From Burkholderiales bacterium (lineage in GTDB: Bacteria > Pseudomonadota > Gammaproteobacteria > Burkholderiales > Burkholderiaceae), in contig CANBQJ010000070.1 of assembly GCA_947371645.1 (NCBI GenBank), forward strand, positions 1 through 15,949: a stretch of DNA of 15,949 bases. Direction: 5' to 3'. A model generated the notes under the pieces. It worked only from the letters and a program-made list of their open reading frames with translations. It was not told the DNA's origin and made no database searches. Made by a program: the position numbers and the translations under genes. Positions 7,241 through 13,843 of this stretch are shown piece after piece; position 1 is the first letter of the stretch; the number at the start of each line of letters is the position of its first letter.

Positions 7241-7909
7241 TTGAGCAATGTCGCCGGTAAGGCCTATGCCATGAATGTCTTGACGCCCATGCGGCCTTGC
7301 AAGACGTGGGTCAACACCTTCATCTTCATCGCGGCACGCGCCTTGCCGGAAAAGCTGGCGGGCCTGCTCGGCTTGTCGATCATCCACTTCGCACGCTGGG
7401 TGATGATCCGCCGCGACCAGTGGCCCGACCTGGGCCAGGGCAAGGAGCATCTGGTCAACGACTACATGATGTTCTGCAGCAACTTCAATGGCACGTGGGA
7501 CCAGTACATCGATGCCTTCTCGGATGGCCTGCCCAATGGCCTGGACATGTTCTGGTACTCGTCCACGAAATACCCCAAGTCCATCCCGATCACGCCGTTC
7601 AAGGACTACATCCGCGCCAACCAGATCAACACGGATTACTACTACAACGCCACGCCCGGGTCTGCGCAGCGCGACATCAAGTGCGCCATGCGTGTGCGCC
7701 AGGCGGTGTTGAAGCTGGCCGACCAGCATGCCGGCGCGTCGCCCGAGGCCTTTGCCGAGCTGTGGCGAGAGGCGCTGGTGGGCGTGCAAAACGACCTGGG
7801 CTCGCCGGGCTTCGCGCCCACGGCCAGCAACGACACGAGCCAGGCTGACCGGCACCGGCTCGCCCATGTCGAGGCACGGTGGGGTGCCAACCAAACGGCA
7901 GGCCATTGA
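7241..7909 (+). CDS. DyP-operon protein of unknown function, first paralogue
   Basis: A 222-residue protein I cannot assign to a named family. It starts with TTG at 7241, seven bases after GGAG (7230-7233). This start is supported by alignment of its first 17 residues, MSNVAGKAYAMNVLTPM, with MANIDGGHYFLTTLIPV of the next gene; ATG 7271 would remove part of this shared segment. Further shared blocks are IHFARWVMI at 48-56, YMMFCSNFNGTWDQYI at 75-90 and the helix IRANQINTDYYYNA at 124-137. The FARW...FxSNFNG pattern resembles small alpha/beta proteins seen beside haem peroxidases; that link is recollection, not a search. Residues 26-48 are hydrophobic but broken by charges (ARALPEK), so a membrane helix is doubtful. 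It is followed one base later by its paralogue and then the DyP peroxidase, so a role in the same redox process is inferred. Confidence 0.75.
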   Translation: MSNVAGKAYAMNVLTPMRPCKTWVNTFIFIAARALPEKLAGLLGLSIIHFARWVMIRRDQWPDLGQGKEHLVNDYMMFCSNFNGTWDQYIDAFSDGLPNGLDMFWYSSTKYPKSIPITPFKDYIRANQINTDYYYNATPGSAQRDIKCAMRVRQAVLKLADQHAGASPEAFAELWREALVGVQNDLGSPGFAPTASNDTSQADRHRLAHVEARWGANQTAGH

Positions 7910-7910
7910 C

Positions 7911-8924
7911 ATGGCCAACATCGACGGCGGGCACTACTTCCTGACGACCCTGATCCCGGTGAAGCGCGACCCTGTCCAACGTGAGGACGGCAGCTTCACC
8001 TCACCCAGCCACCTCCTGCGTGAGGCGCTGGCCACCCTGCCCACTGCGCAGCAAAGCCCGGCCAGTGTCGCGGCGGGCTTCAAGAGCCCCTTTTCACGCT
8101 GCACGCGCACCCACTTCGTGCGCGCCGTGCTCATCGACCAGCCGATGTACAACGGCCGAGATGGCGGCGATGCCTTTGTGCAGGGGCTGCGCAATGTCAA
8201 CTTGTTGACGCACCAGCCGGTGGACAACTTGTCTTGCCCCTACCTCATGTTCTGCGCCGATTTCGATGCACGACCAGACGACCCAAAAGAGCCAGATGGC
8301 GGACTGGCCAGCTGGGCCGGCGGCTTGTGGCAAAAGACCGAGCCCGAGTTGCGCAGCATTTTCGAGGCCTGCCTGGGCTTTGATGCCGTCACCAACGAGG
8401 CCACCTTCGTGGCCTGGCTCCTGCGCTGCCAGATCGAGACGACGATGAGCTTCAACGACTACTACGTGCCCATGCCCGATCTGCATGGCTACACGATGCA
8501 GGACGTCAAGGGCGTGCTGGCCGTGGGCACGGTGGCCTTGTCGGCGCTGGCGCTCTGGGCCCTGAGCGCCTGGGCCTTCAGCCTGTGGTGGATGCTGCTG
8601 TGGGTGCCCGCGGCCGCACTGGCCAGTTTGCTGCTGGTCTTGTGCATGCTGTGGCACAAAGGGCGGCAACCCTTCCCCGCCGGGCCCGACACCGATTTGC
8701 CCTCCGTGCTCAAAGCCTTGTATGTGCAGCAGCGGTTCGCGCTGCTGGCCACCGAGGTGCAAGGCCAGGACCCGGCCTCGCTGCACGCCAGTTTCGGCGC
8801 CTTCCTTCAACAGGTGAAGCCGGCCAATGTGGCCGGGCCAACCCAGGAACCTGGCGTCATCCGGTCTGACGACACGCCCCTGGTCACACACCAATGCGTG
8901 ATGCAGAAAGCCCCCCTGGCATGA
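7911..8924 (+). CDS. DyP-operon membrane-anchored paralogue of unknown function
   Basis: A 337-residue protein beginning one base after the preceding stop. Residues 1-190 are a diverged copy of the upstream protein: GGHYFLTTLIPV, THFVRAVLID at 67-76, PYLMFCADFD at 110-119, and VAWLLRCQIETT with FNDYY at 168-185. Unlike its sibling it continues with two adjacent transmembrane helices, about 201-221 and 224-247, rich in Leu, Ala and Trp, and then a soluble tail containing LKALYVQQRFALLATEVQG. The short loop between the helices means both termini face the same side, so the conserved domain would be tethered to the inner membrane. Its stop overlaps the peroxidase start (ATGA), implying coupled translation. 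A possible role is docking or supplying the peroxidase at the membrane; that is inference from position. Confidence 0.78.
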   Translation: MANIDGGHYFLTTLIPVKRDPVQREDGSFTSPSHLLREALATLPTAQQSPASVAAGFKSPFSRCTRTHFVRAVLIDQPMYNGRDGGDAFVQGLRNVNLLTHQPVDNLSCPYLMFCADFDARPDDPKEPDGGLASWAGGLWQKTEPELRSIFEACLGFDAVTNEATFVAWLLRCQIETTMSFNDYYVPMPDLHGYTMQDVKGVLAVGTVALSALALWALSAWAFSLWWMLLWVPAAALASLLLVLCMLWHKGRQPFPAGPDTDLPSVLKALYVQQRFALLATEVQGQDPASLHASFGAFLQQVKPANVAGPTQEPGVIRSDDTPLVTHQCVMQKAPLA

Positions 8925-10501
8925 CAACGAATCTGGAGCTGGCCGACATCCAGGGCAACATCCTCACGGCCTATGGTCGGCTGGGCTTTCCCAAGGCGCG
9001 CTACCTGCTCTTCCACGTGGGCAACGCCGCGGCGGGCCGGGCCTTTGTGGATGCGCTGAGGCTGCGGGTCACCACGGCCTTGCGTTGGCCGTCCACCCGC
9101 AAAGGCAGGCCGGTGGGCCGCAACCCCGTGACACGGCCGGCCGTGGCCATCAACCTGGCCTTCACCTTTCACGGGCTGTTCGCGCTGGGCGTGCCCATCC
9201 GCACCCTGCGCGCCATGCCCGATGACTTCATCGACGGCATGGCGGCGCGCGCGTCCATCCTTGGTGACGACGTGCTGGACAACACCCCCGATCACTGGGA
9301 CCAGGTCTGGCAACCCGATCAGCCCAACGCGCACATCCTGGTGACCTTGAATGCGCAGGCGGATGCCGATGGCCAGACGGTGCCCGAGCTGGATGCCGTC
9401 ACCGCCCAGATCCTGGCGCTGACCGCGTCTTGCAACCAGGGGGCGCCCGGTGCCGTCGTGCTGCTGGAAGGGCACCGTGGGCCCTCCAGCCGCTGGCAGG
9501 AGCTGTCGGCGCTGATGCAGGGCACGCAGGCCACACCCTTTGAGCACTTCGGTTTCATGGACGCGATCGGCGACCCGGTCTTCGATGGGCAATACCCGGA
9601 AGGCGCGGCGCAAGGCCTGGCGCAAGGCCAGGGCGCCGTGGATGGCCAGGGCAGATGGCGCCCGCTGGCCACGGGCGAGTTCTTGCTGGGTTGGGCCGAT
9701 GAGGCGCAAGAGGTGGCGGGCGTGCCCATGCCCATCGAGTTCAGCCGCAATGGCAGCTTCTTCAGCTACCGCAAACTGCATCAGCATGTCGATGCGTTTG
9801 AGCAGTGGGTTGCGCACACGGCGGTGGCCTTCGCGGCCGCATGGGGCATTGGCAATTTGGCCGACGCCAAAGACACCTTGATGGCCAAGATGGCGGGCCG
9901 CTGGCGCGACGGTGTCCCGCTGACGGCCGCCCCCGATGTCGCGGCCTGGAAGCGGTTCAACGACGACTACAAAGCGGGCACGCCGGAGCGGGCCAAGGCA
10001 TTCGTGTCCTTTCGCTATGGCGATGACCCTCAGGGCACACGGTGCCCGGTCACGTCCCACATGCGGCGCATGAACACCCGCGACAGCCTGGACCCGATGG
10101 CCACGGCATCGCCGCAAGACCGCATGGGCAGTGCACTGAACAACCGCCGCCGTGTGCTGCGGCGCGGCCTGCCCTATGGCGCCCATGACGCGCCGGACGG
10201 CGAGCATGGCATCGTGATGCTCTGCCACTGCGCCTCGCTGAGCCGGCAGTTCGAGTTCGTGCAACAGCAATGGGTCAATTTCGGGCTGGACTTCAATGCG
10301 GGCAACGACAGCTGCCCGCTGGTGGGCAACCACCATGAGGGTGCGCGCTTTGTCATCGCGGCCGATCCGGCCAGCAAGCGACCCCCCTTCGTGGCCAGCA
10401 AGCTGCCGCAGTTCGTGTCCACACGCGGTGGCGACTACTTCTTTGCGCCCAGCATGACTGCCCTGCGCATGATCGGCACGGGCGTGACCGATCCCACCTG
10501 A
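8921..10501 (+). CDS. DyP-type haem peroxidase
   Basis: A 526-residue protein with family landmarks: the opening LELADIQGNILTAYG, the catalytic-loop region HFGFMDAIGDPV at 209-220 with Asp214, NGSFFSYRKLHQHVDAFEQW at 277-296, the proximal haem ligand region PVTSHMRRMNTRD with His380, the RRVLRRGLPYG block at 410-420 that supplies the distal arginine in relatives, and SRQFEFVQQQW at 441-451. DyP enzymes oxidise dyes, phenols or other organics with hydrogen peroxide. The usual GXXDG motif reads GFMDA, with the aspartate kept and the last glycine changed to alanine. There is no signal peptide or Tat motif, so the enzyme is probably cytoplasmic. ATG 8921 overlaps the upstream stop by four bases and matches the typical N-terminus; an upstream in-frame ATG at 8894 is unlikely. 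At more than 500 residues it is on the long side for the family. Confidence 0.92.
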   Translation: MTTNLELADIQGNILTAYGRLGFPKARYLLFHVGNAAAGRAFVDALRLRVTTALRWPSTRKGRPVGRNPVTRPAVAINLAFTFHGLFALGVPIRTLRAMPDDFIDGMAARASILGDDVLDNTPDHWDQVWQPDQPNAHILVTLNAQADADGQTVPELDAVTAQILALTASCNQGAPGAVVLLEGHRGPSSRWQELSALMQGTQATPFEHFGFMDAIGDPVFDGQYPEGAAQGLAQGQGAVDGQGRWRPLATGEFLLGWADEAQEVAGVPMPIEFSRNGSFFSYRKLHQHVDAFEQWVAHTAVAFAAAWGIGNLADAKDTLMAKMAGRWRDGVPLTAAPDVAAWKRFNDDYKAGTPERAKAFVSFRYGDDPQGTRCPVTSHMRRMNTRDSLDPMATASPQDRMGSALNNRRRVLRRGLPYGAHDAPDGEHGIVMLCHCASLSRQFEFVQQQWVNFGLDFNAGNDSCPLVGNHHEGARFVIAADPASKRPPFVASKLPQFVSTRGGDYFFAPSMTALRMIGTGVTDPT

Positions 10502-10596
10502 GGGCCATCTGCCAGAATCAGGGCCGGATCCCAGGCACAGCGACGTTGTTGGTCGGTGTCGCAGATGGGATCGCCCATGACAGGCCTCAGGCTCCC

Positions 10597-11310
10597 ATGA
10601 AACTCCTCATCGTCCACGCCCACAACGAACCCCAGTCCTTCGTCACCTCGATGAAGGACCACACGGTCGACCATTTCCAGCGCCTGGGCTGGGACGTGCA
10701 GGTGTCCGACCTCTACGCCATGGGCTTCAACCCCGTGGCCAGCGCGGCGGATTTCGGCTCGCGCCAGAACCCCGACTACCTGACCTACGCGCTGGAGCAG
10801 CGCCAGGGCTGGAACGCCAAGACTCTGGCACCCGACATCGTGGCCGAGGTCGAGAAGGTGCAGTGGGCCGACCTGATCATCTTCAGCTTCCCCGTGTACT
10901 GGTACAGCATGCCCGCCATCATGAAGGGCTGGGTGGACCGCGTGTTCATCTCGGGCGTGTGCTACGGCGGCACCCGCATCTACGACCGGGGCGGCCTCAA
11001 GGGCAAGCGCGCGATGCTGGCCACCTCGCTGGGCGGGCAGCCGCACATGTTCGGCCCCGGTGCCGTGCACGGCGAACTGGAGACCCTGCTCAAGCCCATC
11101 CACCAGGGCGTGCTGGGCTATGTGGGCCTGACCGTGCTGCCGCCCTTCGTGGCCTACCACGTGCCCTACCTGAAGCCGCCCGAGCGTGAGGCGATCATGG
11201 CCAGCTACCAGGCGCACCTGGCGAAGATCGACAGCCTGGCGCCCTTGAAGATGCCTTCTCTGAACGACTACGATGCGACGATGCACCCGCTGCCCAAGCC
11301 ACTCGCCTGA
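10597..11310 (+). CDS. NAD(P)H:quinone oxidoreductase, NQO1-like flavodoxin fold
   Basis: A 237-residue flavoprotein. KLLIVHAHNEPQSF at 2-15 is the flavin phosphate loop, FSFPVYWYSMPAIMKGWVDRVF at about 98-119 is the signature shared with NQO1/NQO2 and KefF/MdaB proteins, and KGKRAMLATSLGGQPHMFG with the later HGELETLLKPIHQGVLGYVG matches the NQO branch. It should transfer two electrons from NAD(P)H to quinones, avoiding semiquinone radicals. ATG 10597 (MKLLIVH) is chosen because the flavodoxin strand begins there; an in-frame TTG at 10546 would add 17 unrelated residues. The Shine-Dalgarno sequence is weak. The gap of 95 bases after the peroxidase shows no clear terminator, so it may belong to the same transcript and deal with quinones formed by peroxidase chemistry, which is inferred. 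Confidence 0.92.
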   Translation: MKLLIVHAHNEPQSFVTSMKDHTVDHFQRLGWDVQVSDLYAMGFNPVASAADFGSRQNPDYLTYALEQRQGWNAKTLAPDIVAEVEKVQWADLIIFSFPVYWYSMPAIMKGWVDRVFISGVCYGGTRIYDRGGLKGKRAMLATSLGGQPHMFGPGAVHGELETLLKPIHQGVLGYVGLTVLPPFVAYHVPYLKPPEREAIMASYQAHLAKIDSLAPLKMPSLNDYDATMHPLPKPLA

Positions 11311-11379
11311 TGAGGTGATGGCCGCCCGGCACAGGCCGCGCGCGTAAGATTGTTTCGCCACCCGTGCCCCTTGCGATCA

Positions 11380-12261
11380 ATGCCCATGCCCACCTGCTTG
11401 CCCACCCCACGTGCCCGCCCCGCCTGGCGCAGCGCCTGCGCGCTGGCGGTGGTGACGTGGGCGGCGATGGGGGCGGGCCAGGCATCGGCCACCAGCTGCA
11501 TGGTCATGGGCGACACCCGTGCGGTGGTCAAGACGCCTGAGGGGCCACGCTCGCCCATGTTCCTGGCGCAGGCCTGCGACAGCCTGAGGCTGGTGTCGGG
11601 GCGGGCCATGGCCAGCTGGGTGGGCCAGGACGGCAAGCCCCGCCTCTCGCCCATCACGGCGCAAGGGCCGACGGCCACGCCCAAGCCGGGCGCCGAAGAG
11701 CGCTCGACACGCGCCGTGTGGGGCGAGCTGAGCTCTCGCCGCGAGGTGCAAAGCCCGGCCGTGATGCGCGGCATCACGAGTCAGCAGCCCGACCGCGTCT
11801 ACGTGCCCGAAGCCGGCCTCAAGCTGCAGGCCCCGGCGGGCGCCCTGGTCACCGTGACGCTGCAAGCGGCGGTGCCGGGCACCACCTTGCCGGCCATCCA
11901 CGTGGGGGCTGAGGGCCACTTCACGCTGGGCCGGCAGCAGCTGCCGGCCGACACGCGGGTGCTGGTGTCATGGGTCTTGCCCGCCACCGGCCATGACCAC
12001 GCTGCAGAAGACGACGTGGCCGACGCCGGGCCGCTGTGGTTGCAGACCTTGCCCCAGGCCGAGCAGGCCGAGCTGGACGAGGCGCGCCGCCTGGTCCGCC
12101 AGCAGGTGAGCGACCCCCTGCAGCAGACCACGCTGGACAGCATGCTGTATGAGCAACGCCACCTGAACGTGAACCTGCGCCAGAGCCTGGCGGTGCTGTC
12201 GGCCCTGGCCGTGGTCAACGGCAGTGCACTGCCGCGCCCATCAGGCCCATCTGGCCCATGA
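11380..12261 (+). CDS. Secreted protein of unknown function coupled to the CHASE2 gene
   Basis: A predicted 293-residue protein. Residues 1-37 form a signal peptide: basic ARPAWRS, hydrophobic ACALAVVTWAAMGAG, cleavage probably after ASA. The mature part begins TSCMVMGDTRAVVKTPEG, with Cys40 and Cys66 (QACDSLRL) possibly disulfide-bonded, then SGRAMASWVGQDGKPRL, a middle with beta-like strands, and a helical C-terminus ending in PSGPSGP. The first 60 mature residues vaguely resemble a FecR-type beta domain (a strand pattern with GDT, an SG turn and DGKPRL), but I would not assign it. The start is ATG 11380; ATG 11386 or TTG 11350 are possible. Its stop overlaps the next start as ATGA, so the pair is made together, and a periplasmic partner for the CHASE2 sensor is the natural inference. 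Confidence 0.72.
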   Translation: MPMPTCLPTPRARPAWRSACALAVVTWAAMGAGQASATSCMVMGDTRAVVKTPEGPRSPMFLAQACDSLRLVSGRAMASWVGQDGKPRLSPITAQGPTATPKPGAEERSTRAVWGELSSRREVQSPAVMRGITSQQPDRVYVPEAGLKLQAPAGALVTVTLQAAVPGTTLPAIHVGAEGHFTLGRQQLPADTRVLVSWVLPATGHDHAAEDDVADAGPLWLQTLPQAEQAELDEARRLVRQQVSDPLQQTTLDSMLYEQRHLNVNLRQSLAVLSALAVVNGSALPRPSGPSGP

Positions 12262-12277
12262 GGCCAGTGAGGCCTGT
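12242..12277 (+). repeat. Degenerate 9-base tandem repeat over the gene overlap
   Basis: Four consecutive nine-base units read CAGGCCCAT, CTGGCCCAT, GAGGCCAGT and GAGGCCTGT. They cross the ATGA overlap and encode SGPSGP at the end of one protein and RPVRPV at the start of the next in another frame. Confidence 0.55.
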
Positions 12278-13721
12278 GCTGCGGGGCTGGCGCCAGCGCC
12301 TGCACGGCATCGGCCTGGTCATCATGGCCGAGGGCCTGTGGGCCCTGTTCTGGAGCAACGCCCTGTCGGGCCTGGTGATGCTGCTGCTGGCCAACTCTGG
12401 CGGCTGGAAGTACTTCGCCAGCACGTTGATGGCCCACGACTTCGTGGTGTCGGCCCAGCATGCGGCGCAGGCACCCGTGTCACCGGTGGCGCCGGTGCTG
12501 GTCATCGCCATCGACGACGTCGGTTTTGCCCAGGCCTTTCACGCCCGCTCGCCTCTGCCACGCGGCCCCCTGCTGGCCCTGATGCAGACCGTGCAGGCGC
12601 ATGTGCCACGGGGCACGCCGCTGGCGCTGGACATCGACCTCTCACCCGGCGAAGACGACGCCCAGGCCCAGAGCCAGCTCGATGCCTTCTTGCTGGCCCA
12701 CCGTGGGCAGTGGGTCGTGCCGGCCGTGCAGGCCGCCGCCACACCCCAGCCCGCGCGCACCGCCGCCTGGCGCCAGGGCCTGTGCCGGCAGGGCGTGCGT
12801 TTTGGCTTGTCCTACGTGCCCCTGGAGTTTGGCTACCCCAAGCTCACGCACCAGTATGTGGGTGGCCTGGCCGATGCCTTGAGCCGCGACACGCCGCCCT
12901 GCGTGGACCCGGACGCGCCGCCCACGCAAAGGGTCATGCCAATGTCGGCCGGTTATGTGGACACGGGCACGGTGCTGCCCTACCAGGGCGACCTGCCCGG
13001 CCTGGCCGCCATGCTGGACGCCTTGCAGCCTCGCGCGGTGGTGATCGGTGGCACCTGGGGCCAGTCCGACCTGTTCGACACCCCCTTGGGCCTGCGCTAT
13101 GGCGTGCAGCTGCACGCGGCGGCGCTGGCCGGCCAGGCACAAGGCGAGCGGCTGGCCTCACACGGGGTGGAGGTGGCCGTGACGCTGGCCGTGGTCGGCA
13201 TCTTGAGCGTGCTGCTGGTGGGCATGGTGCGCGCGCTCAACCGTTGGGGCCAGGCGCCTCGGCCTGACATGTACGGCCACGACTACTTCATGCACCGGGG
13301 GCGGGCCATGGTCTTCACCGGCCTGGTGGCGCTCACGCTCATGGGCCTGGTGCAGCTGCTGTCGTGGTGGCATGCCCGCACCGGCTACTGGATCGCGGCG
13401 GGCCCCACCTGCGCGTCCGTCATCTTGTACGCGGTGGTGAACTGGAACCTGGGCCGCGTCGAGCCCGACCTCTACGACAGCATGCGCGGCGCCTGGCGCA
13501 AGAAGATGGGCGACCCTGCCCGGCAAGCGTGGCGCAGCCTGACGCGCTGCCTGGCGACGCTGCGCGGCCGGCCCAATGCCTGGCGCCGAGGCGAGCGCCA
13601 GCCCTCGGCCCGCGAGGTGCTGTTTGACGGCCTGTGGGCGGCCATCTGCCTGCTGGTGCAGTGCGTGATCCCCACGCTGTCCATTGCTTACCTGGTGTGG
13701 CACCTGGTGGTGGTTGGGTGA
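12258..13721 (+). CDS. CHASE2-domain membrane protein without recognised output domain
   Basis: A 487-residue protein. One membrane helix at about 26-46 leads to an extracytoplasmic CHASE2 sensor at about 78-300: VLVIAIDDVGF at 80-90, the paired acidic strand LALDIDLSPGEDD at 122-134, and VVIGGTWGQSDLFDTPLG at 261-278 followed by YGVQLHAAAL at 281-290. Helices follow at about 305-325, 351-370, 377-395 and 457-484. The cytoplasmic segment at about 398-455 is basic (MRGAWRKKMGD, RRGERQPSAREV). CHASE2 normally feeds adenylate or diguanylate cyclases, histidine kinases or Ser/Thr kinases, but none is visible here. A C-terminal membrane helix pair with a small basic loop is all that follows. ATG 12258 overlaps the upstream stop. 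The output must come from the loop, a partner protein or a transport-type role. Confidence 0.8.
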   Translation: MRPVRPVLRGWRQRLHGIGLVIMAEGLWALFWSNALSGLVMLLLANSGGWKYFASTLMAHDFVVSAQHAAQAPVSPVAPVLVIAIDDVGFAQAFHARSPLPRGPLLALMQTVQAHVPRGTPLALDIDLSPGEDDAQAQSQLDAFLLAHRGQWVVPAVQAAATPQPARTAAWRQGLCRQGVRFGLSYVPLEFGYPKLTHQYVGGLADALSRDTPPCVDPDAPPTQRVMPMSAGYVDTGTVLPYQGDLPGLAAMLDALQPRAVVIGGTWGQSDLFDTPLGLRYGVQLHAAALAGQAQGERLASHGVEVAVTLAVVGILSVLLVGMVRALNRWGQAPRPDMYGHDYFMHRGRAMVFTGLVALTLMGLVQLLSWWHARTGYWIAAGPTCASVILYAVVNWNLGRVEPDLYDSMRGAWRKKMGDPARQAWRSLTRCLATLRGRPNAWRRGERQPSAREVLFDGLWAAICLLVQCVIPTLSIAYLVWHLVVVG

Positions 13722-13830
13722 GTGAGGTGGGCGAGGTGAGGTGGATGTTGGCCCCCGTGACCCGATGGTGGCGGGCGCAATGGGTGGCGTTATGCTGGCC
13801 CATCAAAAAATGAGCCCGCACTGCATCATG

Positions 13831-13835
13831 GGAGG
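13831..13835 (+). promoter_or_regulatory. Ribosome binding site favouring a GTG start
   Basis: GGAGG lies eight bases before GTG 13844 but only two before ATG 13838. The GTG start gives the N-terminus MIVYQADK, which matches how I recall DUF2075 proteins beginning. The rest of the 122-base gap from 13722 holds three GAGGTG copies (13724, 13733, 13738) and a TATGCT -10-like hexamer at 13791-13796 without a -35. Confidence 0.5.
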
Positions 13836-13843
13836 ACATGGCG

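Noticed and set aside
6976..7248. N-terminal extension of the SDR to 7248
   Set aside because: It would put coding sequence through the palindrome and a Ser/Arg-rich stretch; ATG 6975 has a strong GAAGGAG and begins the Rossmann fold.
8807..10336. Long minus-strand frame opposite the DyP gene
   Set aside because: Same antisense artefact; the sense frame has all DyP motifs.
10505..10568. Inverted repeat CCATCTGC / GCAGATGG flanking 48 bases between DyP and NQO genes
   Set aside because: Only eight bases per arm with a large loop, no T tract, and no related copies; likely chance.
12224..13267. Second plus-strand frame of 347 codons inside the CHASE2 gene
   Set aside because: Out-of-frame Gly/Ala/Arg-rich shadow; the CHASE2 frame has clear domain and membrane helices and the ATGA junction.
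13724..13743. Three GAGGTG copies after the CHASE2 stop
   Set aside because: Purine-rich slippage-like sequence; Shine-Dalgarno-like, but no start codon is suitably placed to use them.
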